DNA from: Streptomyces sp. S.PB5 | Lineage (GTDB): Bacteria; Actinomycetota; Actinomycetes; Streptomycetales; Streptomycetaceae | DNA: 60,674 nucleotides | Direction: 5' to 3' | Assembly (NCBI RefSeq): GCF_030403745.1 | Contig: NZ_JAQMWP010000034.1 | Coordinates: 1 to 60,674 of the forward strand | In this document: piece after piece, positions 24,281 to 32,647 of the stretch | Layout of the letters: each line of letters begins with the position of its first letter | Numbering within the stretch: position 1 is the first letter of the stretch | Position numbers and translations under genes: made by a program | The notes under the pieces: model-generated | What the model was told of the DNA's origin: nothing | The model's input: the letters and a program-made list of their open reading frames with translations, nothing else | Database searches by the model: none

Positions 24281-24580
24281 CGCTCTCCTTGAACTGGGCC
24301 TGACCTGTGCCTTGACCTTGCCCGTGAGCTTGACCTCGGCCGCCGGCGTGCCGGGGCTCCCTCGGATCGTCGCCGGGAACGGTGCCGTCGGCCAGTGCCG
24401 TGGGGAGGACTCGGTCAGGTGTCGTAGGAGGGGACGGACGCGATGCGCAGGATTCCCGCCCGGGCCGTCCAGCTGGTCGGGCCGTGGCCGGCGGTGGGGC
24501 GCGTCAGGAACTGCTGACGAAGGCCCCGCATCCGGGACTGTCGTGGGTGCGGGGCCCATTTCCGGACGGGCGTTGCCCGG
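24281..24580. other. Intergenic region with direct repeats
   Basis: CTTGACCT occurs at 24311-24318 and again at 24329-24336, 18 bp apart, 31-56 bp upstream of the oxidoreductase start. No gene is supported in the rest. Confidence 0.35.
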
Positions 24581-25306
24581 TTACCGCTGGGCGCCGCCGC
24601 GGCGGCGTACCACGAACGCGACGGCCGCGAGCACGACGAGGACGGCCGCGGCGATGCCGAGCCACGCTCCCGTGGACAGGCCGCTGTCCGTGTCCTCGTC
24701 GGTGTCGGCCGCCTGCGGAGTGGGGGAGACGCTCGTCTCCTCGCCGGTGGGAGTGGCGCTCGCGACGGGGTCGGTCGAGGCGCTGGGAACGGGGCTCACC
24801 GACGCGGCGCCCTCGGCCGCCGCCTTGAGCTTGAGGACCGGGGCCTCGTTGCCGTGGCCGTGCCCGTGGCCGTCGTCGGAGTCGCCCAGTTCGATCCAGC
24901 GGTCGACCTTGCCGTCGCTGTAGGTCTGGAGCGTCTTGAACGCCAGCTCCTTCGCGTCGGGAAGCTGACGGATCACGACCGAGTGCTCGGCGTCGCCGCC
25001 GACCTTCACAGCCGGGCCCTTGACGGTGTAGCCGTCGTCGGTGGTGCTGAACTTCCAGCCCTCGGGGCCCTCGCCGTACGTCACGTCGGACGGGCTGATG
25101 CCTTGGGGCAGCACGATCCGGAGCTGGGTGATGCCGGCGGTCGCGGACTCCGACTCGGCGGTGAAGGTGAGTTCGACGTTCTGGGCGAGGGCCCGGGCGT
25201 TGCCGGACTCGACCTCCACGTGGGCGGCGGCCGGAACGGCGGTCAGCACAACGGCGGTTGCCGCGGCCGCGGCGGCGAGCGTGAGGCGGCGGATGGTGCG
25301 GGACAT
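24581..25306 (-). CDS. YcnI-family (DUF1775) copper-binding membrane-anchored protein
   Basis: The 241-residue protein has a signal peptide ending VPAAAHVEVES, so that His becomes the N-terminal residue of the mature protein. This is the YcnI copper-brace ligand. Next comes the DUF1775 beta domain with the conserved Trp (GEGPEGWKF), a His-rich loop (DDGHGHGHGNE), a Ser/Thr/Pro linker and a C-terminal helix (GAWLGIAAAVLVVLAAVAFV) with an RRRGG stop-transfer. YcnI proteins bind Cu(II) and act in copper homeostasis. The next gene downstream of the promoter side, 57 nt away, is a His-rich membrane protein and probably its partner. Confidence 0.9.
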   Translation of the reverse strand: MSRTIRRLTLAAAAAATAVVLTAVPAAAHVEVESGNARALAQNVELTFTAESESATAGITQLRIVLPQGISPSDVTYGEGPEGWKFSTTDDGYTVKGPAVKVGGDAEHSVVIRQLPDAKELAFKTLQTYSDGKVDRWIELGDSDDGHGHGHGNEAPVLKLKAAAEGAASVSPVPSASTDPVASATPTGEETSVSPTPQAADTDEDTDSGLSTGAWLGIAAAVLVVLAAVAFVVRRRGGAQR

Positions 25307-25363
25307 GGGTGTCTCCAGGCAGGGGGGTCTACCGGGGCGGCCGTGACGGCCTTCCCCGCGAGG

Positions 25364-25990
25364 TCAGATGACGAGAGCCGACCCGGCCGCGGGAGGCCCG
25401 CGCCGCACCACCGCGTGAGCGAGCAGCGGTCCTGCGGCCGTCGCCCGCCTGCTCTCCACGTGTACGGGAGCCGGCTCCCCGGGGCGTACGACGGCCCGGG
25501 GCGGTGTGCACAGGGTCCGCGCGGCGGCGACATGGGCCCGCACCGCGTCGAGCACCGAGGCCAGGCCCCGGGCGAGCGTCCAGCAGGCCCGGTCCGCGCG
25601 GTGCAGCAGTACGGCGACCAGGGCGGCGGCCAGTGCATGGACCGTCGCCATGACCGCGGAGTCGTACGAGTCCATGGGGGAGCCATGGGCATGCAGGCCA
25701 TGTCGATGGGCGGAGGGCCGCGGGTGCGCGGTGACCGTCAGCCACACATGCAGCCCCGACTGGCCCACGACACTGCAGGCGACGACCGTACCGACGTGCC
25801 GGGGACGGCGGACCCCGACCAGCCCCAGACCGAAGAGCCCGGCGGCCACGGCCGCACCCTGCGCCCACGGGACGGCTCCCTCGGCGACCAGGTGATGGGC
25901 GCTCACCCCCAGCACCGTGCCGACGACGGCGAACACCGCGGCCCGCAGAACGGGCAGAGGCGCTGGACGGTGCGCGGCGGGACGGTGCAT
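25364..25990 (-). CDS. His-rich membrane protein linked to ycnI
   Basis: The protein has about 208 residues, three or four membrane helices (LPVLRAAVFAVVGTVLGVSA; AQGAAVAAGLFGLGLVGV; VMATVHALAAALVAVLL) and histidine-rich loops (HPRPSAHRHGLHAHG). I do not know a named family; similar proteins precede ycnI in streptomycetes, which suggests copper handling. Starts at 26011 or 26020 are possible; none has a clear ribosome-binding site. It is transcribed toward ycnI and probably forms an operon with it. Confidence 0.7.
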   Translation of the reverse strand: MHRPAAHRPAPLPVLRAAVFAVVGTVLGVSAHHLVAEGAVPWAQGAAVAAGLFGLGLVGVRRPRHVGTVVACSVVGQSGLHVWLTVTAHPRPSAHRHGLHAHGSPMDSYDSAVMATVHALAAALVAVLLHRADRACWTLARGLASVLDAVRAHVAAARTLCTPPRAVVRPGEPAPVHVESRRATAAGPLLAHAVVRRGPPAAGSALVI

Positions 25991-26257
25991 GACCCGATCA
26001 TCTTGGGCCATGGGCGGCATGACGCGCAGCCCGCCCCGGACAAAGAGACGAACGCATCGCCGATTTCGCTACAAGTTCCGAAATTATTCAGGGCCTGCCT
26101 CGCCACGTGGCCGAAACACGCCGTTCGTAGCGTCGCTCTCAACGGCACGGACCCCATCCACCCCACGGGGACCCCTCGCGCCGAATTGGCTACTTCCCCC
26201 GAAAAACCCACCGCTGTCCGCAGCGTGCCCCGCGCTGCCCCGAGACAGGAGCCCACT

Positions 26258-27556
26258 GTGCCCCACCTCTCCCGACGCGGCGCCTTGCGGCTGACCGCGG
26301 GTATGGCTCTCGGCTGCGTCCTCCCGCTCGCGGGCTGCGGGCGCGATGAAGACGGCCCGGCGGCCGGCGGCACCGACCGCGTCGACGACACCCCGGCCAA
26401 GGGCACCGTCAGCGTATGGGCGGCGCAGGGCGACGCCGATGTGCTCGACAAGGTCATCAAGGGGTTCAAGGCCGACAACCCCGATCTCGTCGTGAAGACC
26501 ACGCTGATCCCGAACGGCGAGTACTACACGAAGCTCCAGTCGGCGATCGCGGCCGGCAAGGGACCCGACATGGCCCAGTTCTTCCCGGAGTCCCAGGCAC
26601 AGTTCGTCGACCCGTCGATCCTCAGAGCCGTGCCGGACGGAGTCGTCGACCCGGACGGCTTCTTCACGAGCCTGTGGCAGGCCGGGGTGGCGAAGGACGT
26701 GGCCTACACGGTGCCCTGGTACGCGTACACGTACGCGCTCGTCTACCGCTCCGACCTGGCCAGAAAGGCGGGGGCCGAAGCGCCGGGGACCTGGGACGCC
26801 ATGGTGCCCTTCCTCAAGGCGCTCCAGGGAGCGGGCGCACGGCACGGGCTCGGCGCCGACATCGGCTGGGACATCTTCAACGGCCAGGACGTCGCGATGT
26901 ACGCCTGGCAGGCCGGCGGCTCGCTCCTCTCCGCCGACGGCAAGTGGACCCTCGACACCCCCGCGATGGCCGACGCGCTGACATACAACGCGTCCTTCTT
27001 CACCGCGAAGACCGCCGACACCAGCACCCCCACCTTCCTCGACGCACAGCCCTACTTCGTCTCCGGAAAGACCGGCGCCATGATCACCGGCCCGTGGGTC
27101 GTCGGCCAGCTCGACGCCGCCGCGAAGAAGGACGGCTGGACGGCGTCCCACGTCGCCACCGCACCCCTCCCGGCCGGGTCCGCGGGCAGCGTCTCCTTCT
27201 CGGCCGGCGGCAGCTGGGGCGTACTGGCCGACAGCGGCAACCCGGACGCGGCCTGGAAGCTCATCAGGCACCTCGCCGAGCCGAGCACCCAGGTCGCCCA
27301 GTACAAGGCGTACGGCTCCCTGCCCGCCGTCATCTCCGCCTGGGACGACCCGGCCATCGCCGGCCAGCCCCTCCTGGACGCCTTCTTCACCCAGCTGAAG
27401 AACACCCGGGCCTTCCCGCAGGTGAGCACCTGGCAGCAGGTCGCGACCCGGATCGGCAAGGAGACGGAGGCGGTCGCCAAGGGCAGGACGAGTGCCGCGA
27501 AGGCCGCCGCCGACATCCAGGCGTACGCCGAGAGCGTCGGCACCGGGGCGGAGTGA
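26258..27556 (+). CDS. Carbohydrate ABC transporter substrate-binding lipoprotein
   Basis: The 432-residue protein has a twin-arginine-like n-region (LSRRGALRL), a hydrophobic core and the lipobox PLAGC at about residue 26. Family-1 solute-binding features follow: VSVWAAQGDADVLDKVIKGF, then GKGPDMAQFFP, TVPWYAYTYALVYRSDL and GKTGAMITGPWVVG. AGGAG precedes GTG 26258 by seven bases. It heads a seven-gene operon and sets the ligand specificity of the pathway; the aromatic PWYAYTY patch suggests a sugar-containing ligand. Upstream frames open in the same phase are antisense to ycnI and ignored. Confidence 0.92.
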   Translation: MPHLSRRGALRLTAGMALGCVLPLAGCGRDEDGPAAGGTDRVDDTPAKGTVSVWAAQGDADVLDKVIKGFKADNPDLVVKTTLIPNGEYYTKLQSAIAAGKGPDMAQFFPESQAQFVDPSILRAVPDGVVDPDGFFTSLWQAGVAKDVAYTVPWYAYTYALVYRSDLARKAGAEAPGTWDAMVPFLKALQGAGARHGLGADIGWDIFNGQDVAMYAWQAGGSLLSADGKWTLDTPAMADALTYNASFFTAKTADTSTPTFLDAQPYFVSGKTGAMITGPWVVGQLDAAAKKDGWTASHVATAPLPAGSAGSVSFSAGGSWGVLADSGNPDAAWKLIRHLAEPSTQVAQYKAYGSLPAVISAWDDPAIAGQPLLDAFFTQLKNTRAFPQVSTWQQVATRIGKETEAVAKGRTSAAKAAADIQAYAESVGTGAE

Positions 27557-27563
27557 GCCACCG

Positions 27564-28505
27564 ATGACGACCACTCTCGTACGGGAGGCCCCGGCGGTTC
27601 CCCGGGGCGCCCCGGCCACTTCGCGCAAGGCGCGCCGCGGCCGTCGTACGGCCGTCGCGTGGGTGTTCCTCGCCCCGTTCGCCGTCGTGTTCCTGCTCTA
27701 CACGGCGATCCCCGCGGTCGCCGCGTTCGGCTTCGGCCTCACCGATCTGCGCGGGTCGGATCTGCGGCACCCGTTCGCGGTGAACTTCACGGGCCTGGAG
27801 AACTACGTCCGGCTGTTCCAGGACGAGACCTTCCTGCGGGACCTCGGCAACACCGCCCTCTTCGTGGCCGCCGGAGTCCCGCTGACCATGGGCATCGGCC
27901 TCGCCCTGGCACTCGCGCTGAACTCCGGCGTCCGGCGGCTGCGCGGTGTGCTGCGCTCGGTGTTCTTCGCGCCGGTGGTGACCAACGTCGTCGCGGTCGC
28001 CCTGATCTGGCAGTACGCCTTCAACGCGGACGGCACGGTCAACAAGGTGCTCGGCGCCCTCGGCTTCGCCGGACCGAACTGGCTGGACGACCCGAACCTC
28101 GCCATGCCCGTGGTGATCCTGCTCGGCGTCTGGCGCAACTTCGGTACCGCGATGGTGCTGTTCCTCGCCGGACTGCAGGCCGTACCGCAGGACGTGTACG
28201 AGGCCGCCGCGCTCGACGGGGCCGGACGCTGGCGTCAACTGCGCCACATCACCCTGCCGTTGCTGCTGCCCACCACCCTGATGGTGTCGGTGCTGCTGAG
28301 CGTTTTCTACCTGCAGGTCTTCGACGAGCCCTATCTGCTCACGGGCGGCGGTCCGCTGGGCTCCACGGAGTCCGTGGCGCTGTACACCTACCGCCAGTTC
28401 GGGGCGGGGGAGCTGGGCATGTCGTCGGCCGCGTCCTTCGTCATGCTCGTGCTCGTCGCCGTGGTGAGCGCCGTCCAGTTCCGGATGCTGAGGTCCCGCA
28501 CATGA
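27564..28505 (+). CDS. Sugar ABC transporter permease (MalF/UgpA type)
   Basis: The 313-residue protein has six membrane helices and the EAA loop YEAAALDGAGRWRQLRHITL before the last two helices. The N-terminal RRTAVAWVFLAPFAVVFLLY is the usual first helix of UgpA-type permeases. The start lies 7 nt after the binding-protein stop, and the stop overlaps the next permease by 4 nt. No ATPase gene is in the operon, so a shared MsiK-type ATPase elsewhere must energise it, as is usual in Streptomyces. Confidence 0.93.
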   Translation: MTTTLVREAPAVPRGAPATSRKARRGRRTAVAWVFLAPFAVVFLLYTAIPAVAAFGFGLTDLRGSDLRHPFAVNFTGLENYVRLFQDETFLRDLGNTALFVAAGVPLTMGIGLALALALNSGVRRLRGVLRSVFFAPVVTNVVAVALIWQYAFNADGTVNKVLGALGFAGPNWLDDPNLAMPVVILLGVWRNFGTAMVLFLAGLQAVPQDVYEAAALDGAGRWRQLRHITLPLLLPTTLMVSVLLSVFYLQVFDEPYLLTGGGPLGSTESVALYTYRQFGAGELGMSSAASFVMLVLVAVVSAVQFRMLRSRT

Positions 28506-29323
28506 CCGCCCCGCGCCGCCCCCTCCTCTACGGGGCCCTGATCCTCTGCGCCCTGCTCACGATGCTGCCCTTCATATGGGTGGTCAGCGGCTCGCTGCGC
28601 AGCCTCGACGAGATCCGCGCCGACCCCGGCGCCTGGCTCCCGCACGACCTGACCTTCGAGAACTTCACCCGGCTGTTCGCCACCGAGGGCTTCGGCCGGT
28701 TCCTGACCAACAGCATCGTGGTCGCCGCCGTCGTGGTGCTGGGCAACATCGTGGCGGCGTCGGCAGCGGGCTACGCGCTCGCCAAGCTCGACTTCGCGGG
28801 CAGACGGCTCGCGTTCGGCGCGGTGATGGCGGCGCTGATGGTGCCGCTGACGGCGCTGTTCGTGCCGCAGCTAGTGATCACCGTCGACATGGGCCTCGCC
28901 GACACCCTCACCGGGATCGCCCTGCCCAGCGCGGCGCTGCCGCTGTCGGTGTTCATCATGCGGCAGTACGCGCTGTCGATCCCCGACGAACTGCTGGAGG
29001 CCGCCCGGATCGACGGCGCGGGGGAGTTCCGCATCTTCTTCCGGATCTTCCTCCCGCTGGCCGGCCCCGCCGTCGCCACGATCACGATCATGTCGTTCCT
29101 CTCGTCCTGGAACAACTTCATCTGGCCGCTGATCGTCGCCCAGAGCATGGACACCTACACCCTGCCGGTGGGCCTCGCCGCGACCAGCCAGGCGGCCTCG
29201 CACGTCACCGACTACGGCCTGATGCTCGCCGGGGCGATCGTGGTGATGCTGCCGGTGCTGGTCCTCTTCCTGTTCCTGCAGCGCCACTTCGTGCGGGGCA
29301 TCGCCGGAACGGGAATGCGGTGA
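28502..29323 (+). CDS. Sugar ABC transporter permease (MalG/UgpE type)
   Basis: The 273-residue partner permease has six helices and the EAA loop LLEAARIDGAGEFRIFFRIF. The start overlaps the preceding stop (ATGA). It ends LQRHFVRGIAGTG, the common C-terminus of this type. It completes the membrane channel with the preceding gene. Confidence 0.93.
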   Translation: MTAPRRPLLYGALILCALLTMLPFIWVVSGSLRSLDEIRADPGAWLPHDLTFENFTRLFATEGFGRFLTNSIVVAAVVVLGNIVAASAAGYALAKLDFAGRRLAFGAVMAALMVPLTALFVPQLVITVDMGLADTLTGIALPSAALPLSVFIMRQYALSIPDELLEAARIDGAGEFRIFFRIFLPLAGPAVATITIMSFLSSWNNFIWPLIVAQSMDTYTLPVGLAATSQAASHVTDYGLMLAGAIVVMLPVLVLFLFLQRHFVRGIAGTGMR

Positions 29324-29328
29324 GAGCC

Positions 29329-30498
29329 ATGGCCCCCGCGCAGACGCCGCTGTCGGGCATGAACCAGAGCGCCGTCCGACGGGTCAACACCTCCGTCATC
29401 CTGCGTGCGTTGGCGGTGTCGGCCGACCCGATGAAACTGAGCGCCCTCGCCGAACGGACCGGCCTGTCCCGCCGCACGATCGAGATCGTCCTGGACGCCC
29501 TCGTCGAGGCGGGCTGGGTGACCGAACTCGACCGCGTACCGACCAACGGCTGCGCCGGACGCCCCGCCCGCCGCTACCAACTGCGCGCCGAGCACGCCCT
29601 GTTGGCCGCCGTGCGCCTCACCACCGTCGACGCCTCCGCGGTCGTCGCCGATGTACGCGGCCACATCCTGGGCCGCGCCGACCGCCCCCTGCGCGCCTAC
29701 CAGGACCCGCAGACCACCCTCGACGACGCGGCGGCACTCGTCCTGGAGGCCCTCGCCGACGCCGGCGGATCCCCCGAGCGGCTGCGCGCCGGGGTGCTCG
29801 CGGGCGGCGGCGCCATCGATGACGAAGGCGTCGTACGGCGCCTGGTGCACACCACCCGCTGGGAAGGCGTCCACCTGCCCGAGGAACTCACCCGCCGCAT
29901 CCCGATGCCCTGGTTCGCCGACAACGACACCAACCTCGGTGCCCTCGCGGAGCGTTGGCGCGGGGTGGCGGGCGACCACGACAACGTCGTATGGGCGATG
30001 CTCGGCAATCGCACCGGCCTCGGCATCCTTATACGAGGAGCGGTGCACCGCGGTCTCGACGGCGCCGCCGGTGAGATCGTCGAAGCGGTGTCGATGCCGG
30101 CCGGCTCGGTCGAGCACCGTCCCGTCGCCTGGCTCACCTCACCAAAACCCGCCCAACGCCGGGTCGCACTCGCCCGCTTCGAGGCGGCCCGGGCCGGTGA
30201 CACCACCGCGCTCGCCGAGGTCGACGAGTTCGTGGAGAACATCGCCTCGATCCTCACCACCCTCTCCTGGACGGTCGCACCCTCGCTCATCGTGCTCGGC
30301 GGCGGTCTGGAGGACGCGGCGGACGTCCTGCTGCCCCGGGTGCGCGAGGCGCTGCGCACCGCCCGCACCCCCGCCGTCGAACTCCGTGCCACCGGCCTCG
30401 GCCGCGACGCCCCGCTCGTCGGCGCGGTGAAACTCGCCCTCGACCGCATGGACACCGAACTCTTCGGCCCCCTCGCCCCCGCCCCCCACGGAGTCTGA
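29329..30498 (+). CDS. ROK-family transcriptional repressor
   Basis: The 389-residue protein has an N-terminal winged helix (MKLSALAERTGLSRRTIEIV, then LDALVEAGWVTEL) joined to a ROK domain. The ROK domain has ADNDTNLGALAERWRG, a degenerate sugar-kinase metal motif, and SLIVLGGGLEDAADVLLPRV near the end. The kinase ATP-binding DxGxT motif is absent, consistent with a regulator. ATG 29329 is used; GTG 29320 overlaps the permease stop. It lies inside the operon and probably represses it until the imported or derived ligand binds. Confidence 0.9.
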   Translation: MAPAQTPLSGMNQSAVRRVNTSVILRALAVSADPMKLSALAERTGLSRRTIEIVLDALVEAGWVTELDRVPTNGCAGRPARRYQLRAEHALLAAVRLTTVDASAVVADVRGHILGRADRPLRAYQDPQTTLDDAAALVLEALADAGGSPERLRAGVLAGGGAIDDEGVVRRLVHTTRWEGVHLPEELTRRIPMPWFADNDTNLGALAERWRGVAGDHDNVVWAMLGNRTGLGILIRGAVHRGLDGAAGEIVEAVSMPAGSVEHRPVAWLTSPKPAQRRVALARFEAARAGDTTALAEVDEFVENIASILTTLSWTVAPSLIVLGGGLEDAADVLLPRVREALRTARTPAVELRATGLGRDAPLVGAVKLALDRMDTELFGPLAPAPHGV

Positions 30499-30500
30499 CT

Positions 30501-32021
30501 GTGCCCCACACCCCCCGCACCGATGTCCTGATCGTGGGCAGCGGCATCATGGGATCAGCCATGGCACGACTGCTCCGCGACGCCGACCCCGCCCTGGACA
30601 TCACCATGGTCGACGGTGGCAGCCCGATCGGCGCCACCCCCGGACTGCATCTGCACGACCTCGACGACCCCGCCCTGTGGGCGCGGTACAACGAACAGGT
30701 CGCCACCGGCATCCAGGGCATGTACACCGGCGCCGAGGTGGTCCGCGAGGTCCCCGGCCGCCTCACCGACCTGCCGCCGGGCATGTTCCACGCCCTCGCC
30801 TTCGGCCAGGACGCCGAGGCCATGCCGCAGGCGGCGCTCGCCTGGAACACCGGGGGCATGGGCGTCCACTGGACCGCCGCGACCCCCTGGCCCGCCGGCG
30901 ACGAGGTCTTCGACTTCGGCGATCCGGCGGGCTGGGCGGCGGACCTCGACACCGCGCGCGGACTGCTCGCCGTCACGCCGTCACCGATCGGCCCGACCGG
31001 GACCGGCCGACTCGTGCTCGACGTCCTGTCCGGCCGCTACGGCGCGGCCGGACCGTACGACCGACGGCCGCAGCCGATGCCCATGGCCGTGACGGCCACA
31101 CCGTCGGGCCCCATGCCCCGCACCGGCCCGGCCACGATCTTCCCGGCCCTCGCCACGGGTACCGACCCCGCCTTCACTCTCCGCACCGGCACCCTCGCGA
31201 CCTCTCTCGTCGTCACGGGCGACCGCGTCACGGGCGTACGCCTGCGTCGCGTCGCCGACGGCGCACAGTCCGAACTGCGCGCGGACACCGTGGTGGTGTG
31301 CGCCGACGCCCTGCGTACACCGCAGCTGCTGTACGCCTCGGGCATCCGGCCCCCGGCCCTGGGCCGCCACCTCAACGAACACGCCTTCGTCACCGCCCGG
31401 GTCCTCCTCGACCTCGACCGCTTCGGCCTCGACGTCGACGACCTGCCGCGCAGCCGCCCCGGAGAGTTCTGCACGGACTCCCTGTGGCTGCCGCACAACG
31501 GAGAGGCCCAGCCCTTCCACGGGCAGATCATGAACCGCACGTACGTGGACGAGCGCGACCGTCCCCTCGCCCACTCGGTGGGCCTGTCGCTGTACGTCCC
31601 CGTCGAGTCCCGCCCGGAGAACCGGCTCGTGTTCTCGCCGACCGGCACCGACCTCGCCGGAATGCCCCGCATCGGCATCGAGTTCGGCTACAGCCCCGCG
31701 GACCGTGAGCTGATCGGGCGGGCGCTCGACGAGGTGCGGTCCCTGGCCGAGGAGTTCGGCCCCTTCGACCCCGCGACCGAACGGGCCCTGCTGCCGCCCG
31801 GCTCGTCCCTGCACCTGACCGGCACGGTCCGCGCCGGGACGGCCGACGACGACACGAGCGTGTGCGACCCGGACGGCAGGGTGTGGGGCTTCGACAACCT
31901 CTACCTTGCAGGTAACGGGGTGATCCCCACCCCGATGGCGGCGAACGTCACCCTCACCGGCCTGGTGACCGCCGTACGTGCCGCCCGTGCCGTCGCCGCA
32001 CGGCAACTCGCCGCCCGCTGA
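30501..32021 (+). CDS. Pyranose-oxidase-like GMC oxidoreductase (glycoside 3-oxidase candidate)
   Basis: The 506-residue flavoprotein begins with an FAD motif DVLIVGSGIMGSAMARLL. GGMGVHWTAATPWP matches the pyranose-oxidase flavin loop (GGM-S-T-H-W-T-C-ATP), including the flavinylated His. The C-terminal pair His in SSLHLTGTVRAG and Asn in MAANVTLTGLV are the GMC catalytic His-Asn. Bacterial members oxidise glucose or, more efficiently, the C3 hydroxyl of C- and O-glycosides (CarA/ScP2Ox type). Here it sits behind a sugar transporter and before a xylose-isomerase-like TIM barrel, as in C-glycoside deglycosylation loci. The length is shorter than fungal P2Ox but normal for actinobacterial forms. 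Substrate unknown. Confidence 0.85.
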   Translation: MPHTPRTDVLIVGSGIMGSAMARLLRDADPALDITMVDGGSPIGATPGLHLHDLDDPALWARYNEQVATGIQGMYTGAEVVREVPGRLTDLPPGMFHALAFGQDAEAMPQAALAWNTGGMGVHWTAATPWPAGDEVFDFGDPAGWAADLDTARGLLAVTPSPIGPTGTGRLVLDVLSGRYGAAGPYDRRPQPMPMAVTATPSGPMPRTGPATIFPALATGTDPAFTLRTGTLATSLVVTGDRVTGVRLRRVADGAQSELRADTVVVCADALRTPQLLYASGIRPPALGRHLNEHAFVTARVLLDLDRFGLDVDDLPRSRPGEFCTDSLWLPHNGEAQPFHGQIMNRTYVDERDRPLAHSVGLSLYVPVESRPENRLVFSPTGTDLAGMPRIGIEFGYSPADRELIGRALDEVRSLAEEFGPFDPATERALLPPGSSLHLTGTVRAGTADDDTSVCDPDGRVWGFDNLYLAGNGVIPTPMAANVTLTGLVTAVRAARAVAARQLAAR

Positions 32022-32038
32022 AGAGGACTGGAGCAACA

Positions 32039-32647
32039 GTGATCGACATCGCGAGGGAATACCGCGTGGCACTGCCGGCGTGGATCGACGACGCACTGTC
32101 GGACGTCCCCGCCGTCGTCCCCGACCGCAAGGACCGGATGCGTCTCGTGCACCGCCTCGCCGACCGTAACTGGCGTGAGGGCAATGGCGGTCCGTTCGCG
32201 GCCCTCGTCGCCGAGCAGGACAGCGGCCGGATCGTCTCGGTCGGCGTGAACGTGGTCCTCGCCTCCGGAGTCTCCAGCGCCCACGCCGAGGTCGTCGCCC
32301 TCGGGCTCGCCCAGACCGCCACGGGCGGCTGGGACCTGGGCGGGGACGGCACGCCGGCGCACGAACTGGTCGTCAACTGGCGCCCCTGCATCCAGTGTTA
32401 CGGCGCCACGATGTGGTCCGGGGTGCGTTCTCTGGCCGTGGCCGGCGCGGGGCCCGAACTGGAGGAGATCACCACGTTCGACGAGGGACCGCTGGGTGCG
32501 GACTGGGCCGAGCAGTTCGAGGCGCGCGGCATCGAGGTCGTACAGGACGTGCTTCGGGACGAGGCGCTGGAGGTGTTCCGCAGCTACCGGGCGGCCGTCG
32601 ACGCCGGTGATGTCGTCGTCTACAACGCCCGCGGCGGTGGCGAATGA
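32039..32647 (+). CDS. CDA-superfamily nucleoside/base deaminase
   Basis: The 202-residue protein has the zinc-binding pair SAHAEVVAL (H-A-E) and RPCIQCYGATMWSGV (P-C-x2-C) of guanine/cytosine deaminases. A family-typical GGPFAALVAEQDSGRIV precedes the motif. The C-terminus (DWAEQFEARGIEVVQDVL) is like the guanine-deaminase/YfhC tail. GGAG lies 5 nt before GTG 32039. It should hydrolyse an exocyclic amine on a nitrogen heterocycle. Its presence between a glycoside oxidase and a TIM-barrel lyase-like gene suggests the aglycone is an aminated base. The start of the next gene overlaps its stop. Confidence 0.85.
   Translation: MIDIAREYRVALPAWIDDALSDVPAVVPDRKDRMRLVHRLADRNWREGNGGPFAALVAEQDSGRIVSVGVNVVLASGVSSAHAEVVALGLAQTATGGWDLGGDGTPAHELVVNWRPCIQCYGATMWSGVRSLAVAGAGPELEEITTFDEGPLGADWAEQFEARGIEVVQDVLRDEALEVFRSYRAAVDAGDVVVYNARGGGE

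Noticed and set aside
24854..26257. Upstream 468 codons of a 900-codon open frame running into the binding-protein gene
   Set aside because: It is antisense to ycnI and the His-rich membrane gene, is arginine/glycine-rich without family features, and the lipoprotein signal and ribosome-binding site place the true start at 26258.
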